Notes: generated from the letters alone by a model not told the origin. Counted from the stretch's first letter, positions 52,956 through 63,548 are shown. The stretch is 64,000 nt of DNA from Neoroseomonas terrae (GCF_018129025.1 NZ_JAAEDI010000003.1:1-64000); one strand, 5' to 3'. Numbers and translations: made by a program.

Positions 52956-55468
52956 GGCGTACCTCGTGAAGTCGCGGATGCGACCAGAACCTTCACGGCG
53001 CACTTCTTGTAGTCTGTCTGCTTGGAGATCGGATCGGTTGCGTCGAGCGTCACCTTGTTGATGAGCTGGCTGGCATCGAAAAACGGCACGAAGACCAAAC
53101 CGCGCGGCACGCGGTTGCGCCCGCGAATCTCTACGCGGCTTCGGATCTCCCCGCGACGTGAGACGATCCGCGCCTCCTGCCCGCGGCGAAGGCCCCGCTG
53201 TCGCGCATCTTCGGGGTGCATGAAGAGCAGCGCCCCTGGGAACGCGCTGTAGAGTTCGGGAACTCGGAGAGTCATTGAGCCGGAATGCCAGTGTTCGAGC
53301 ACACGGCCCGTGACCAGCCAGAGGTCAAACTCGTCGTCCGGCACTTCAGCGGGCGGCTCGTACGGCGCACCGATGATATTCGCCCGCTTGTCAGCGTTGC
53401 CGTAGAACTGCACGCTGGTGCCGACTTCAACGAAGGGATCGTGGCCCTCGCGATACCGCCAGCGCGTCTCCTTCCCGTCTACAACCGGCCAGCGAAGGCC
53501 GCGAGCCTCATGGTAGGCATCGAAAGGTGCGAGGTCGTGGCCATGTCCGCGCCCGAAGCTCGCGTATTCTTCGAAGAGCCCCTTTTGCACATAGAACCCG
53601 AACTGCTTCGCCTCAAAGTTGTCGTAGCCCTGTTCGATGTCGGATGACGGAAAGCGGTTGGCACTTCCATTGGCGAAGAGGACCTCGAACAGCGTCTTTC
53701 CTCGGTACTCCGGCGCACGCGTCAGCACATCCGCCGGCCAGACCTCATCCGTGGTGAACCGCTTCGAAAACTCCATGAGCTGCCAAAGGTCCGAGCGCGC
53801 CTCACCCGGCGCTTCCACGAGCTGATGCCAGAAATGGGTTCGCCGTTCCGCGTTGCCATACGAACCTTCCTTCTCCACCCACATCGCTGCGGGAAGTACA
53901 ATGTCCGCCGCCATCGCTGTCACAGTTGGATATGCGTCCGAGCAGACAATCAGGTTCTCAGGGTTTCGATACCCGGGGTACGTTTCGTGAGCGGTGTTTG
54001 GTGCCGTCTGGAGGTTGTTATTGCACATGATCCAGTAGGCATTGAGCTTGCCGTCCTTCAGCATCCGATCCTGCTGCACGGCGTGATAGCCGATCTCACC
54101 GGGCAGCAATCCTTCGGGCAGCTTCCAGATGCCCTCGGCCGTCTTCCGGTGTTGCGGATTGGTGACCACAAGATCAGCAGGAAGTCGGTGCGCAAATGTC
54201 CCGACCTCGCGGGCGGTTCCGCACGCTGACGGCTGTCCGGTCAGGGAGAATGGGCTGTTTCCCGGCTCTGCGATCTTACCGGTCAGCAAATGGATATTGT
54301 AGACCATTTGGTTCGCCCAGACGCCACGGACATGCTGGTTGAAGCCCATCGTCCAAAGCGACATCACCTTCGTTCCCGGGTCCGCATAGAGTCGCGCGAG
54401 CCCTTCGAGCTGCGACTTCGGCACACCGGACAGCTCGTGCGCCCGGTCCAGCGTGTAGTCTGCCAACTGGCGAGCATACGCATCGAAGTCGGCGGGTGAT
54501 GAGGCGCCCGCGTCCTGCGCGTGCTGCGCTCGCATCTCGATCGGATTGTCGGGCCGGAGGCCATAGCCGATGTCGGTATTGGCCATGCGGAAGTTCACAT
54601 GACGTGCGACGAAGTCGCGCTTCACGGCACCGCTTTGAACGATGTGGTTGGCGATATAGTTGAGGATCGCGAGATCAGAGCCGGGCTTGAAGATGATCGC
54701 TTGGTCGGAGAAGTCGGTAGTCCGATGCTCGTAGGTCGAAAGCGTGTGAATCCGGACATGGCGTGCGCTGAGCCGGCGATCCGTCACGCGGGTCCACAAG
54801 ATCGGATGCATCTCGGCCATGTTCGAGCCCCAGAGCACAAAGGCGTCGGCATGTTCGAAATCGTCATAGCAGCCCATGGGCTCATCCATGCCGAAGGCGC
54901 GGATGAATGTCGTCGCGGCCGAGGCCATGCAGTGGCGAGCATTAGGATCGAGGTTGTTGGTTCGAAAGCCGGCACGCATGAGTTTCGATGCCGCGTATCC
55001 TTCCCAAATGGTCCATTGACCCGAGCCGAACATGCCGATGGCTTCCGGCCCCTTTTCCCGCAGTACGCGCTTCCAGTGCTCGGCCATTGTGTCGAAAGCC
55101 TGATCCCAGGTGACGGGCAGCAGGTTTCCGTCCTTCGCGAACCGACCGCCGCGCATGCGCATGAGGGGCTGCGTCAGCCGGTCGGCGCCATACATGATCT
55201 TCGAGAGGAAGTAGCCCTTTACGCAGTTGAGGCCCCGATTGACCTCGGCCCTCATATCGCCGTGTGTGGCCACGACGCGCCCTTCCTTCACGGCGACCAT
55301 GACGCCGCACCCCGTGCCGCAGAATCGGCAGGGCGCCTTGTCCCACTTCAGTTGCAGGTCATCGGCGCCCAAAGTGGTTTGTGCAGAAGCGGGCAGGACG
55401 ACGTTCGCCGCCGCGGCCGCAACCGCCGCGGCGTGCGCTCTCAGGACCTGGCGGCGTGAGACTTCCAT
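52952..55468 (-). CDS. napA: Periplasmic nitrate reductase catalytic subunit NapA
   Basis: An 838-residue molybdenum enzyme reducing nitrate to nitrite in the periplasm. It starts [20 protein letters not shown], a twin-arginine Tat signal. The 4Fe-4S Cys set is CRFCGTGC (C47, C50, C54) with C82 in GLNCVKGYF. The molybdenum ligand is Cys180 in [13 protein letters not shown]. The C-terminal molybdopterin-binding part has [21 protein letters not shown]. Length agrees with NapA (about 830). It overlaps napD upstream by 28 bases and napB downstream by four. Confidence 0.97.
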   Translation of the reverse strand: MEVSRRQVLRAHAAAVAAAAANVVLPASAQTTLGADDLQLKWDKAPCRFCGTGCGVMVAVKEGRVVATHGDMRAEVNRGLNCVKGYFLSKIMYGADRLTQPLMRMRGGRFAKDGNLLPVTWDQAFDTMAEHWKRVLREKGPEAIGMFGSGQWTIWEGYAASKLMRAGFRTNNLDPNARHCMASAATTFIRAFGMDEPMGCYDDFEHADAFVLWGSNMAEMHPILWTRVTDRRLSARHVRIHTLSTYEHRTTDFSDQAIIFKPGSDLAILNYIANHIVQSGAVKRDFVARHVNFRMANTDIGYGLRPDNPIEMRAQHAQDAGASSPADFDAYARQLADYTLDRAHELSGVPKSQLEGLARLYADPGTKVMSLWTMGFNQHVRGVWANQMVYNIHLLTGKIAEPGNSPFSLTGQPSACGTAREVGTFAHRLPADLVVTNPQHRKTAEGIWKLPEGLLPGEIGYHAVQQDRMLKDGKLNAYWIMCNNNLQTAPNTAHETYPGYRNPENLIVCSDAYPTVTAMAADIVLPAAMWVEKEGSYGNAERRTHFWHQLVEAPGEARSDLWQLMEFSKRFTTDEVWPADVLTRAPEYRGKTLFEVLFANGSANRFPSSDIEQGYDNFEAKQFGFYVQKGLFEEYASFGRGHGHDLAPFDAYHEARGLRWPVVDGKETRWRYREGHDPFVEVGTSVQFYGNADKRANIIGAPYEPPAEVPDDEFDLWLVTGRVLEHWHSGSMTLRVPELYSAFPGALLFMHPEDARQRGLRRGQEARIVSRRGEIRSRVEIRGRNRVPRGLVFVPFFDASQLINKVTLDATDPISKQTDYKKCAVKVLVASATSRGTP

Positions 55469-55746
55469 GGTTGCATTTCCCCCGCAGTCCTATTGTCCAG
55501 CCTGTTCGGCTCGACATGATGAAAGACAAGGGTGGTGGCGAGCACGCCGTTGAGGCGCTGAATCGCATCGAGGTGAGCCACAATCTCGGACTCAGTCTCG
55601 CACTCAAGGGTGACGATGAGTTTCCCGGCCTCGATGCCGCCATGGACGTGCATGCCCGACATGGTCGAGATATCGGTCGCGGCTGACTCTGCTGCCTCGG
55701 GCCGGCAATGCACCACGAGGCTCGAAATGTGTGACTCGCTGTACAT
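55441..55746 (-). CDS. napD: NapA signal-binding chaperone NapD
   Basis: A 101-residue cytoplasmic chaperone that binds the NapA Tat signal peptide until its cofactor is loaded. It reads [40 protein letters not shown] and [16 protein letters not shown], the whole NapD ferredoxin-like fold. The last 13 residues, after HHVEP, run into the napA start, a 28-base overlap. ATG 55746 is used; the frame extends to 55794 inside napE. Confidence 0.92.
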   Translation of the reverse strand: MYSESHISSLVVHCRPEAAESAATDISTMSGMHVHGGIEAGKLIVTLECETESEIVAHLDAIQRLNGVLATTLVFHHVEPNRLDNRTAGEMQPWKSHAARS

Positions 55747-55751
55747 GTGGG

Positions 55752-55937
55752 TCAGCCAGGGCCCGGAGGGCCGTTGACGACGTGATACATCCACACGATG
55801 AAGCCCCAGCCGCCGACAACGGTGACCGCAATGAACGGCCAGATTACAACGGCGAGGATCATGAAGGTCAGCAGTTCACGCCAGCGCCGCGACCGGATCG
55901 CTGATACCGCTTCGCTGCTAACCCGCTCTGTGCCCAT
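55752..55937 (-). CDS. napE: Small membrane protein NapE
   Basis: A 61-residue protein with one long hydrophobic helix: RRWRELLTFMILAVVIWPFI then AVTVVGGWGFIVWMYHVVNG. This matches NapE, a small inner-membrane protein of unknown role encoded first in alphaproteobacterial nap operons. ATG 55937 gives the usual length; the frame extends upstream to 56084 with no similarity. It stops five bases before napD. The operon promoter should lie in the following 326-base divergent gap. Confidence 0.9.
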   Translation of the reverse strand: MGTERVSSEAVSAIRSRRWRELLTFMILAVVIWPFIAVTVVGGWGFIVWMYHVVNGPPGPG

Positions 55938-56263
55938 CACACGCGACCACCTCGCAATGGGACCTTCTAGGAAGCCATCGTCACTGAGGAAGTGGTAGGC
56001 GACGTTTCGGAAGCTTGGCACCGGAACGTCATGCGAGGGAAGCGATCTTTTGGCGGGCGTGCAACCGCTTCCCGCAATATTCAATTCTCGATCCTGGAAA
56101 CGTCTGTCTACCGTCGCCCGCGACTGTGAGCGGCTCGCCTGCTATCGGCGACCACCAGCCTCGAGGGCGAAACTGGGCTAGGCCAACGAGCCGCATAGGT
56201 GCCGTGCACTGGGCAGTTGGCGCCACAATATCCCGCGCCTCGTCACTGGGTTAGAAGCGCGGA
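55938..56263. promoter_or_regulatory. Divergent region with an inverted repeat upstream of nap
   Basis: The 326-base gap before napE holds GGGAAGCG (56037-56044) and CGCTTCCC (56066-56073), a perfect 8-base inverted repeat with a 21-base spacer, 100 bases from the napE start. I searched for an Fnr box (TTGAT-N4-ATCAA) and did not find one. The promoter of the divergent small protein gene also lies here. Confidence 0.45.
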
Positions 56264-56683
56264 ATGGATAACAGCATGGCGACTACGCCCCACAGCAAGC
56301 TGAAGGGCGATCCCTACCGGGCGTACGAGAAACTCCCCGTCGAGGTGCGCCTGGCCCTCCAGGAAGCACTCGTGGATTGGTGCCCTCTGCGTGCCCGGGA
56401 ATGGCACGTCCATCTGCTGCGCGAACGGCGATTGTGTCCGGCACAGGCGGCGCACGTCCTCATCCAGACCATACGCAGACACGATCACGCCGAAGTCGCC
56501 GCATTCGCGAGGACCTGGCCGAAGGGCCCGAGCACCTATCCCCATCTCGCGGCCAGCGCGACGCTCCAGCGTTACGTCGGGACGGACGGCATCCCCGCAG
56601 CGGAGCCGATCCACAGCGGCAAAAAGGCAAAGAAGTCAAAAGCACCCGGGAAGAAAAAAGCAGGGCGCCGCGCCCGGCGCTGA
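56264..56683 (+). CDS. Small basic protein of unknown function
   Basis: A 139-residue soluble protein. The middle, YEKLPVEVRLALQEALVDWC, PLRAREWHVHLLRERRLCPA and QAAHVLIQTIRRHDHAEVAA, is a helical domain that recurs as a small uncharacterised family in alphaproteobacteria (DUF6525-like, not certain). The last 25 residues are a run of Lys and Arg (GKKAKKSKAPGKKKAGRRAR), of the nucleic-acid-binding type. No signal peptide. It is divergent from nap and convergent with the esterase; no operon partner. Confidence 0.65.
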   Translation: MDNSMATTPHSKLKGDPYRAYEKLPVEVRLALQEALVDWCPLRAREWHVHLLRERRLCPAQAAHVLIQTIRRHDHAEVAAFARTWPKGPSTYPHLAASATLQRYVGTDGIPAAEPIHSGKKAKKSKAPGKKKAGRRARR

Positions 56684-56944
56684 TCGCAGTTCGATTGTGG
56701 CGGCCGAAGCTCGACTGACGCCAGACTGCGTCGCCTACTTCCCGCATTCCGAAGAAGTAATGGGCCCGCGCTTCTCCCGCGCCGGCTCGATCGCATAGCC
56801 GCCGGCAAGCAGCGAGGCAGCAAGCGCCGCCAGCCGATCGAACCAAGCCAGCTTGTAGTCGAACTTCGGTCGCCTCAGCTTCGGCAGACCCCTTCGCCCG
56901 GTCTGTCAAAGCCGCGCGCGGGTCTGCCAACGGCCGGCGTAGCT

Positions 56945-58168
56945 TCAGTTGCGCCTCGGGTGCTGCAGAAAAAAGCGAACTATCTCGCGCGAGGCGTCAG
57001 GCCCAAGCGGATCGGTGTAGGACCCGAGAGAGCTACCACCTGACCATGCATGGCCACCTCCGTGAACACGCCACTGCTCGAGCACGCTGTTGCCCGTCGA
57101 TGTGAGGTGAACCGTGCGAGTGTACTCACGTCCGCCGGGTACCTGGCCGCTGTGAGTCTCGATGGTCTCGGCGCCCAGGCCGCTGTTCCGGGCGATGACC
57201 AAATCAGCGTTGCGGGGGTGTACCGTGGTGTCGTTGTCCGCATGAAAAGCGATCGTTGGAACGGTAAGGGCGTGCTGCGACGCCCGCGCTCCATCTCGCA
57301 TGGCCGCAAAGGCGGTCGGCACGTCGCGCGCAGCGCCGCAGGGAAGCCCGGAATGAACACCGACCGCAGCAAAAAGGTCAGGATACGTTTGAGCCATAAT
57401 GGCGGCGGCGGCGCCACCGGCGGACAAGCCCGCCACATAGATCCGGTCGTGGTCGACGGAGTAATCGCTGCCGATCTGCCGGACCATGCCAGCGATCATC
57501 GCCGGTTCGCCTTGGTCGCGGCGCTGATCACCGGGGTTGAACCAATTCCAGCACTTATGGGCGTTCGCCGCTTTGCTCTGTTCGGGATACAGCACCAGGA
57601 ACCTCATCTCCTCAGCAACGTCATTCATCCGCGTCCCCGCGGCGAAGTCGTCGGCTGACTGTGTGCACCCGTGCAGCATTACAATCAGCGGAACGCGATC
57701 TCCGTTGTAGTGACTCGGAATGTACAGCTTGTAGTCGCGATTGCCGGAGGGGCCGCGGAACGTCAGGCGTTCAAACCGCGCACCGTCGGGCACGGGCGCG
57801 CTCGGTCTAGTTGCGGGCGGGCCTACGTGGCTGGCGAAGCCTGGTCTCAATCCTCCGAGGGCAGCACGTAGGTGAGATGCAGCACGAACGCCGAATGGGA
57901 TCCTTCGCGACCGGTCGAGGCTTTCGCGGCGGGCATCCATCCCTGCCTTGTTTGGCGGTATGATTTCTCCTGTCTCGGGATCAATGTCGACGACATGCGG
58001 GTCATTAGCTGCGCGCGCTCCGCTTTGGTCCTGCTGCGTGTCCACCTTTGCATCCACCGGCGCGGCGCCACGAAGGGCGCGCTGCATTAACTCAGATGCT
58101 TCAGTCAGCCGGCCTGCTCGGGTGAGACGGGTGGCCTCGCGCATTTGGTCTGAAAGAAATGCGTTCAT
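56945..58168 (-). CDS. PHB depolymerase-family esterase
   Basis: A 407-residue alpha/beta hydrolase of the poly(3-hydroxybutyrate) depolymerase / LpqC type. The domain begins DYKLYIPSHYNGDRVPLIVM then LHGCTQSADDFAAGTRMN. The nucleophile is Ser in YVAGLSAGGAAAAIMA, the acid Asp in IAFHADNDTTVHP and the His in VHGGGHAWSGGSS. The N-terminal 150 residues (MNAFLSDQMREATRLTRAG, then a Pro/Arg-rich linker) match the leader of this subgroup. No signal peptide, so it would be cytoplasmic. ATG 58168 is chosen over the upstream frame. A ribbon-helix-helix gene lies 113 bases upstream on the same strand. Confidence 0.88.
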   Translation of the reverse strand: MNAFLSDQMREATRLTRAGRLTEASELMQRALRGAAPVDAKVDTQQDQSGARAANDPHVVDIDPETGEIIPPNKAGMDARRESLDRSRRIPFGVRAASHLRAALGGLRPGFASHVGPPATRPSAPVPDGARFERLTFRGPSGNRDYKLYIPSHYNGDRVPLIVMLHGCTQSADDFAAGTRMNDVAEEMRFLVLYPEQSKAANAHKCWNWFNPGDQRRDQGEPAMIAGMVRQIGSDYSVDHDRIYVAGLSAGGAAAAIMAQTYPDLFAAVGVHSGLPCGAARDVPTAFAAMRDGARASQHALTVPTIAFHADNDTTVHPRNADLVIARNSGLGAETIETHSGQVPGGREYTRTVHLTSTGNSVLEQWRVHGGGHAWSGGSSLGSYTDPLGPDASREIVRFFLQHPRRN

Positions 58169-58281
58169 CTCGTTTAAGCTCCGTAGGCCAGCGTCGACCG
58201 CGCACCCTTTGCTGGAGGGGCGTGCCCGCTGCCTATGAATGAGGGTGTGGAGGTCAGGTCCGCGGACTCCCGCGGTCGTGA

Positions 58282-58704
58282 TCACCGCATGCGGTCTGCA
58301 AGCGCGGCCTTGACCGCACTACTCGCCTGCAAGGCACCCAGGACGGAGATCGACGCGATCGCTGTCCGGGCGAGTTCGGGCGAAACGTCATCAGCTATGC
58401 TGGCAAGACCCAACACGCGGATGTCGAGACGCTGCCCCGCGGCCTGGGCTGCCTCCAGATCCGCTCGGGTGTAGCGCCGAAGGCCCAGATCCAGGCTTCG
58501 GCGGGCAACAGAGTGCTTTGCTGCGTCCGCGTGTCGTTCGATTTGATTGCGGATGGCGGTTCGGATGAAGTCGGTGCGATTGGAGTAGAAGCCGTCCTGC
58601 ACCAGCAGATCGATGTGGCCAAGATCGACATAGCCGAGATTGATCGTGACCTTCTCGGTGTCCCCCCCGGCCCTTGGCCGAAGTTCATGCACATTGTCGG
58701 TCAT
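58282..58704 (-). CDS. CopG-type ribbon-helix-helix regulator
   Basis: A 140-residue DNA-binding protein. Residues about 15-60 form the ribbon-helix-helix domain: TEKVTINLGYVDLGHIDLLV, then GFYSNRTDFIRTAIRNQIER (the FxSRTDFIRxAIR signature). The rest (LGLRRYTRADLEAAQAAGQR and a helical end) is typical of longer alphaproteobacterial CopG proteins. It could act on the esterase gene downstream. No toxin gene is adjacent, so a toxin-antitoxin role is not supported. Confidence 0.85.
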   Translation of the reverse strand: MTDNVHELRPRAGGDTEKVTINLGYVDLGHIDLLVQDGFYSNRTDFIRTAIRNQIERHADAAKHSVARRSLDLGLRRYTRADLEAAQAAGQRLDIRVLGLASIADDVSPELARTAIASISVLGALQASSAVKAALADRMR

Positions 58705-59040
58705 TGCATATGCGTCCTTACCATCCGGGTGGAAGGTATGTGGATGCTCGGGGCGATGGGTTCAATGCGCGCCTGTTCACCTGCACCAACGGTCGGTGGA
58801 AGCCGGTTGGCCGAGTGTTGAGGGGCGGGCGAAGCAGTATTTGGCGGACATGCCGATGCAAAGATACGCGTCGCCTGTTCTCGGGTGCTCGCGAAAGTCG
58901 AAAGCACGGCCGGTACCACTGATTATTATGCGAAGTCCGATGCGCGTATTTCGCGTTCGAGACGCGACGCCGATGATTGCGAAGACCAGGTGATTGCCCT
59001 AGACAGTCGCTCGGCCAGTCGATTGTATAAAAAAGAGGCC
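58705..59040. other. 336-base divergent region before pgaA
   Basis: It separates the CopG gene (-) from pgaA (+). The pgaA frame stays open back to 58885, but the signal peptide fixes the start at 59041. A TATAAA-like sequence (59026-59031) sits ten bases before the ATG, too close for a normal leader. No clear operator found. Confidence 0.4.
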
Positions 59041-61602
59041 ATGAAACGAAATTTCGGACTAGCTCTGGCTTTCGCTTGGTTGTTGTCAGCTTCGCCGGCT
59101 TCCGCCTCGGATCCGTCGGATCTGCGCGCCGAGGGCGTTGCCGCGGCGCGTGCAGGGCGGACAGCCGAGGCTGTGGGTTTGCTTGAGCGCGCCCGCTCGC
59201 TTGCCCCTGCCGACCGTGAAATCCTTGCCGATCTGACCGTCGTCCTATCCTGGGCCGGCCGTGACCGCGAGGCACTCGCTCGCTTCGCGACGCTGGGTGA
59301 AGCCAACGCCCCAGCCTATGCGCTCGCTGCCGCCGCCGTGTCCGCCCGCCGCAGCGGCCAGACTAGTCGTGCGGTGCGCCTCTATCGCCTCGCCATGCGC
59401 CGTGGTGACGACAGCCTCGAGACGCGTCTCGGTCTTGCGCTCGCCGAGGCCGCGCGTGGTGACGCCGCGGCCGCGCGCGCGGCTGTGGATGCGGCTGAGG
59501 CCATCGCGCCCGGCAACCCGCGTGTCCGGGAGGTTGCGCAGGCCGTCGACCGCACGCTTCAACCTGACCCGGCCGCGGTGGCTAACCGGCTCCGCTCATC
59601 GGCCCGCACGTTGGGCGTTGAGCGCGCGACCGCGGATGCCATCAGCGCGTCCCCTGGGGCCTCTCCGGCCACCATAGCCATGTTGTCGGACACGCTGATG
59701 GAGCTGGGTCGCCCATTCGATGCCCTCATCGTGCTTGAAGGCGCTCTACGCGCCAATCGCGACGATCGCGCGCTGCGACGTCGCGAAGCCCTGGCGCTGG
59801 CGTCCGTAGGAGCACCAGAGCTCGCGCTGATGCGGGGCCAGGGCGTGTTGGATGTCGCCGAGGACCGGCGCATCCGCAACGCCGCCAATGCCTTCCTGGT
59901 GCGGTGGGGTGCACAGATCGCCGCCCCCGACCCCCGCGACCCGGCGTCCCGCTACGCCCGAACGGACGCGGCGCTGGCGGCGATCGACGCGGCCATTGCC
60001 GCCTGGACGCCCCTGGGTGCCGAGGCCGCCGGTGCCGTTCGCAATGCGCGGCTCGATCGCGTCGTGGCGTTGCGCGACCGCGACCGGATGGCGGAGGCGC
60101 TGGTCGAGGCCGATGCGTTGCGCGAGGGCGGCGCCCTGCCGCCCTATGTCCGCGAAGCGGTGGGCGACGCGCTGATGGCCGAGCGCCGCCCCGAGGAGGC
60201 GTTGGAGGAGTACCGCGCCGTCGTCGCAGCGGATCCCGCCGCGCTGAACCCGTCACTCGGCCTGTTCTACGCGCTTGCCGAACTCCGCCAGTGGCAGGAG
60301 GCGCGCGAGATCGCGGACCGGCTGGAACGCGAAACGCCGGCGTTCCGGACCCTTCGCGGCCCGGAACCGCCGGCCGAGGAATGGGCCCGCGTCGATGCCG
60401 TCCGTGCCGGCATCCTGTGGCGCATGTGGGGCGACGACCTCGCCGGCGCGGAGGCGGAAGCTGATCCACTGGCCGCTGCCGCGCCGATGAACAGTTCCCT
60501 GCGGGCGCTGCGCGGCGACATCTGGCGGATGCGCGGCTGGACGGAGCAGGCGCTGGAGGAATACGAGACGGCGCTCACCAACGACCCGAACGCGCTCGAC
60601 CTGCGTCTCGGCCGGACGGAGGCGCTTCTGGAGCGGCGCCGCTGGGCCGATGCGCGGGCCGAGATCGAGACGCTGGGCCGCGAGTACCCGGCAAACGCCG
60701 CGGTGCGGCGCCTTGTCCGGCGGCTCGAGATCCACGACATGCGGCTGTTCGAGGCCGAGGTGACCGGCGGCCTGCAGCGCGGCAACCAGGACCCCGAACT
60801 CGATGTCCGGACGCGGCTGTGGTCGGCGCCGATCGCGGAGGATTGGCGGGTCTTCGGCGGCTTCAACCTGCGCACCGGCAACACCGTCAACGGCTACCTC
60901 ACCACCTATCGCGCCGCGGCCGGCGCGCAGTGGCGCGTGCCGGAAGCGATCGTCACCGGCGGCGTGACGTTCGACATGGAAGGCGTGGATCGCGGCGGCG
61001 CCTTCCTCAACGCGACCATCCGGCTGAATGACCAATGGACGCTGGACGGCACCGGCGAGATCACGGCGGCCGATACGCCACTGGCGGCGCTGCGGGCCGG
61101 CATCCATGCCGATGCCGCGGGCGTCGGCATCACCTGGCGGCAATCGGATCTGCGCGAGGCCGCCGCATCCTTCCGCGTGATGGAGTTCTCCGACGACAAT
61201 ACGCGGCTGATCGGCTTCGCGCGCTGGCAGGAACGCGTGATGAACCTGCCCGACTGGAAGCTTGACCTCCAGCCCTACGCCTACGCCACCAGCAACACGC
61301 GGGACAACGCGCCCTACTACAACCCCGAGCGGGACCTGGAGGTGGCCACGACCGGCGCACTAACCTGGATCGCCTGGCGGCGGTATGAACGCGACCTGCG
61401 GGTGCGTTTCATCGCCACCGGCGGTGCCTACTGGCAGGAGAATTACGGCTGGTCGCCGGTGGTCGCCCTGCGGTGGGAGAACCAGCACAACCTGACCGAC
61501 ACCATCGCCCTGTCCTACGGCGCCGGCTGGGTGCGGCGTGACTACGATGGGCTGAGCGAGGACAGCGCCTCCGTCACCGCCGCGCTGCGCTGGAGATTCT
61601 GA
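59041..61602 (+). CDS. pgaA: Poly-beta-1,6-N-acetylglucosamine export porin PgaA
   Basis: An 853-residue outer-membrane protein: signal peptide KRNFGLALAFAWLLSASPAS cut near ASA; a long periplasmic TPR superhelix (about residues 28-560), with repeats like AEAVGLLERARSLAPADREI and QALEEYETALTNDPNALDLR; then a C-terminal beta-barrel (about 580-853) with alternating polar/aromatic strands ending in SVTAALRWRF, a terminal Phe as in outer-membrane proteins. It guides the partly deacetylated polymer through the outer membrane. The stop overlaps the pgaB start (TGATG). Length agrees with PgaA (about 800). Confidence 0.9.
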   Translation: MKRNFGLALAFAWLLSASPASASDPSDLRAEGVAAARAGRTAEAVGLLERARSLAPADREILADLTVVLSWAGRDREALARFATLGEANAPAYALAAAAVSARRSGQTSRAVRLYRLAMRRGDDSLETRLGLALAEAARGDAAAARAAVDAAEAIAPGNPRVREVAQAVDRTLQPDPAAVANRLRSSARTLGVERATADAISASPGASPATIAMLSDTLMELGRPFDALIVLEGALRANRDDRALRRREALALASVGAPELALMRGQGVLDVAEDRRIRNAANAFLVRWGAQIAAPDPRDPASRYARTDAALAAIDAAIAAWTPLGAEAAGAVRNARLDRVVALRDRDRMAEALVEADALREGGALPPYVREAVGDALMAERRPEEALEEYRAVVAADPAALNPSLGLFYALAELRQWQEAREIADRLERETPAFRTLRGPEPPAEEWARVDAVRAGILWRMWGDDLAGAEAEADPLAAAAPMNSSLRALRGDIWRMRGWTEQALEEYETALTNDPNALDLRLGRTEALLERRRWADARAEIETLGREYPANAAVRRLVRRLEIHDMRLFEAEVTGGLQRGNQDPELDVRTRLWSAPIAEDWRVFGGFNLRTGNTVNGYLTTYRAAAGAQWRVPEAIVTGGVTFDMEGVDRGGAFLNATIRLNDQWTLDGTGEITAADTPLAALRAGIHADAAGVGITWRQSDLREAAASFRVMEFSDDNTRLIGFARWQERVMNLPDWKLDLQPYAYATSNTRDNAPYYNPERDLEVATTGALTWIAWRRYERDLRVRFIATGGAYWQENYGWSPVVALRWENQHNLTDTIALSYGAGWVRRDYDGLSEDSASVTAALRWRF

Positions 61603-63548
61603 TGCGCCTGATGCCTCTCTGCCGGCGGGGATTCCTCGCGCTGCCCGCGGCGCTGGCCCTGCCGCGCGGCACTGCGGCGCAGCCCGGCCCAGGCCGCTTC
61701 GCCGCTCTCGCCTACCATGAGGTCGGCGATGATGGGCCGACGCGCCACTACTCGATTTCCGAGAGCGAGCTGGTCCAGCACCTGTCCTTCCTGCGGCAGG
61801 ATGGCTGGCACTTCGTCGATGTCGATGCGCTGCTCGCGGCACGCGACGGCCGCCGGCCGTTGCCGGACAAGGCCGTGCTGCTGAGCTTCGACGATGGCTA
61901 TAACGACTACTACACGCGCGTGCTGCCGCTGATGCAGGCGTTCCGGGCGCCGGCGGTCTTTGCCCTCGTCACCGGCTGGATGGAGACGCCGCCGTCCGGC
62001 ACCTTCGACTATGGCGGCACGCCGACGCCGCGCAGCGCGCTGCTGACCTGGGCGCAGGCGCGCGAGATGCAGCGCAGCGGATTGTGCGAGTTCGCCTCCC
62101 ATACGCACGACCTGCATCATGGCGTGCTCGCCAACCCGCAGGGCAATGTGCAGCCGGCGGCGATCACGCGCATCTGGGATCCGGCGACGGCGCAATACGA
62201 GAGCGACGCCGCCTGGACGCGACGGGTCGAGCAGGATCTGGGGCGCGCGAGCGCGGTCATGGCGCGCGAATTGGGTCGCAGGCCGCGCGTGATGGTCTGG
62301 CCGTATGGCCGGTACAACATGGAACTGGTCGGTATCGCGCGGCGGCTCGGCATGCCGGTCGCGATGACGCTGGATCCGGAGCCGGGCCGCGTGGATCGGC
62401 TGGGCACGGTCGGCCGCATCCTGACGATGGGCGACCCGCGCGTACCCGATATCTCCCGGCAGCTCCGCTTCGATCCCATCGTGCGCGACCGCGTGCTGCA
62501 TGTGGATCTCGATCACGTCTACGACAGCGATCCGGCGCAGAGTGCCCGCAACCTCGATGCGCTGATCGAGCGCGTGGCGTTCCTGGGTCCGTCGCATGTC
62601 TACCTCCAGGCCTATGCCGACCCGGATGGTGATGGCGTGGCCGACGCGCTGTATTTTCCGAATCGGCACCTGCCGATGCGGGCGGACCTGTTCAACCGTG
62701 TGGCCTGGCAACTCTCCACCCGCGCGGGCGTCCAGGTCTTCGCCTGGATGCCGGTGCTTGCCTTCAAGCTCGGCGGCCCGGAGGATCTGGTGCTGTCCGT
62801 CCGTGACGGATCAGCGGCTCCGGATCGCGAGCAGTATCGGCGCCTGTCCCCGTTCAGCGCCCGTGCGCGTGGCTGGATCGGCGAGATCTATGAGGATCTG
62901 GCGAAATACGCCCCCTTCGCCGGCCTGCTGTTCCACGACGATGCGTTCCTGACGGATTTCGAGGATGCGAACCCGGCGGCGCTGGCGGCCTACCGCACCG
63001 AGGGGCTGCCCGGTGACATCGCCGCCATCCGCGCCGATCGCGCGGCGATGGCGCGGTGGACGGCGCTCAAGACGCGGACGCTGACGGCCTTCACCCTGGA
63101 ACTGACGGAACGTGCGCGTCGGTGGCGCGCGCCGCTCCGGACGGCGCGGAACCTTTATGCGCAGCCGGTGCTGAACCCCAACGCGCAGGAATGGTTCGCG
63201 CAATCGCTGCCGGATTTCCTCGCGAACTATGACCGGGCCGCGCTGATGGCCATGCCCTACATGGAACAGGCGCGGAATCCCGATCGCTTCCTGCGGGACC
63301 TGTACACGCGCGTCGCCGCCACACCAGGTGGCATCGCGAAGACGGTGTTCGAACTGCAGGCGGCGGATTGGCGGCGTCAGCCGGCGCGCTCGGTCCCGGC
63401 ACAGACCTTGCGCACCCAACTCCGCCTGCTGCAGCGCCTCGGCGCACATCACATGGGTTGGTATCCCGACGACTTCATCCGGGGCCTGCCGGACGCCAGG
63501 ATCGTGCAGGACGTCATATCGTCCCGCACTTTCCCGTTTCGGCGGTAG
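61602..63548 (+). CDS. pgaB: Poly-beta-1,6-N-acetylglucosamine N-deacetylase PgaB
   Basis: A 648-residue periplasmic or outer-membrane-linked enzyme. Signal peptide: CRRGFLALPAALALPRGTAA. The NodB-type deacetylase domain (about 30-270) has SFDDGYNDYY (Asp97 and Asp98) and CEFASHTHDLHHG (His167 and His172), the same spacing as the metal site of known PgaB proteins. The C-terminal GHL13 domain (about 300-640) has HVYLQAYADPDGDGVADALY and GLLFHDDAFLTDFED, characteristic of PgaB. No lipobox Cys follows the signal peptide. It partly deacetylates the polymer and so allows export. Confidence 0.94.
   Translation: MRLMPLCRRGFLALPAALALPRGTAAQPGPGRFAALAYHEVGDDGPTRHYSISESELVQHLSFLRQDGWHFVDVDALLAARDGRRPLPDKAVLLSFDDGYNDYYTRVLPLMQAFRAPAVFALVTGWMETPPSGTFDYGGTPTPRSALLTWAQAREMQRSGLCEFASHTHDLHHGVLANPQGNVQPAAITRIWDPATAQYESDAAWTRRVEQDLGRASAVMARELGRRPRVMVWPYGRYNMELVGIARRLGMPVAMTLDPEPGRVDRLGTVGRILTMGDPRVPDISRQLRFDPIVRDRVLHVDLDHVYDSDPAQSARNLDALIERVAFLGPSHVYLQAYADPDGDGVADALYFPNRHLPMRADLFNRVAWQLSTRAGVQVFAWMPVLAFKLGGPEDLVLSVRDGSAAPDREQYRRLSPFSARARGWIGEIYEDLAKYAPFAGLLFHDDAFLTDFEDANPAALAAYRTEGLPGDIAAIRADRAAMARWTALKTRTLTAFTLELTERARRWRAPLRTARNLYAQPVLNPNAQEWFAQSLPDFLANYDRAALMAMPYMEQARNPDRFLRDLYTRVAATPGGIAKTVFELQAADWRRQPARSVPAQTLRTQLRLLQRLGAHHMGWYPDDFIRGLPDARIVQDVISSRTFPFRR

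Noticed and set aside
58282..58704. Toxin-antitoxin system with the CopG protein
   Set aside because: No small toxin gene (RelE, ParE or similar) overlaps or adjoins it; the neighbour is an esterase.
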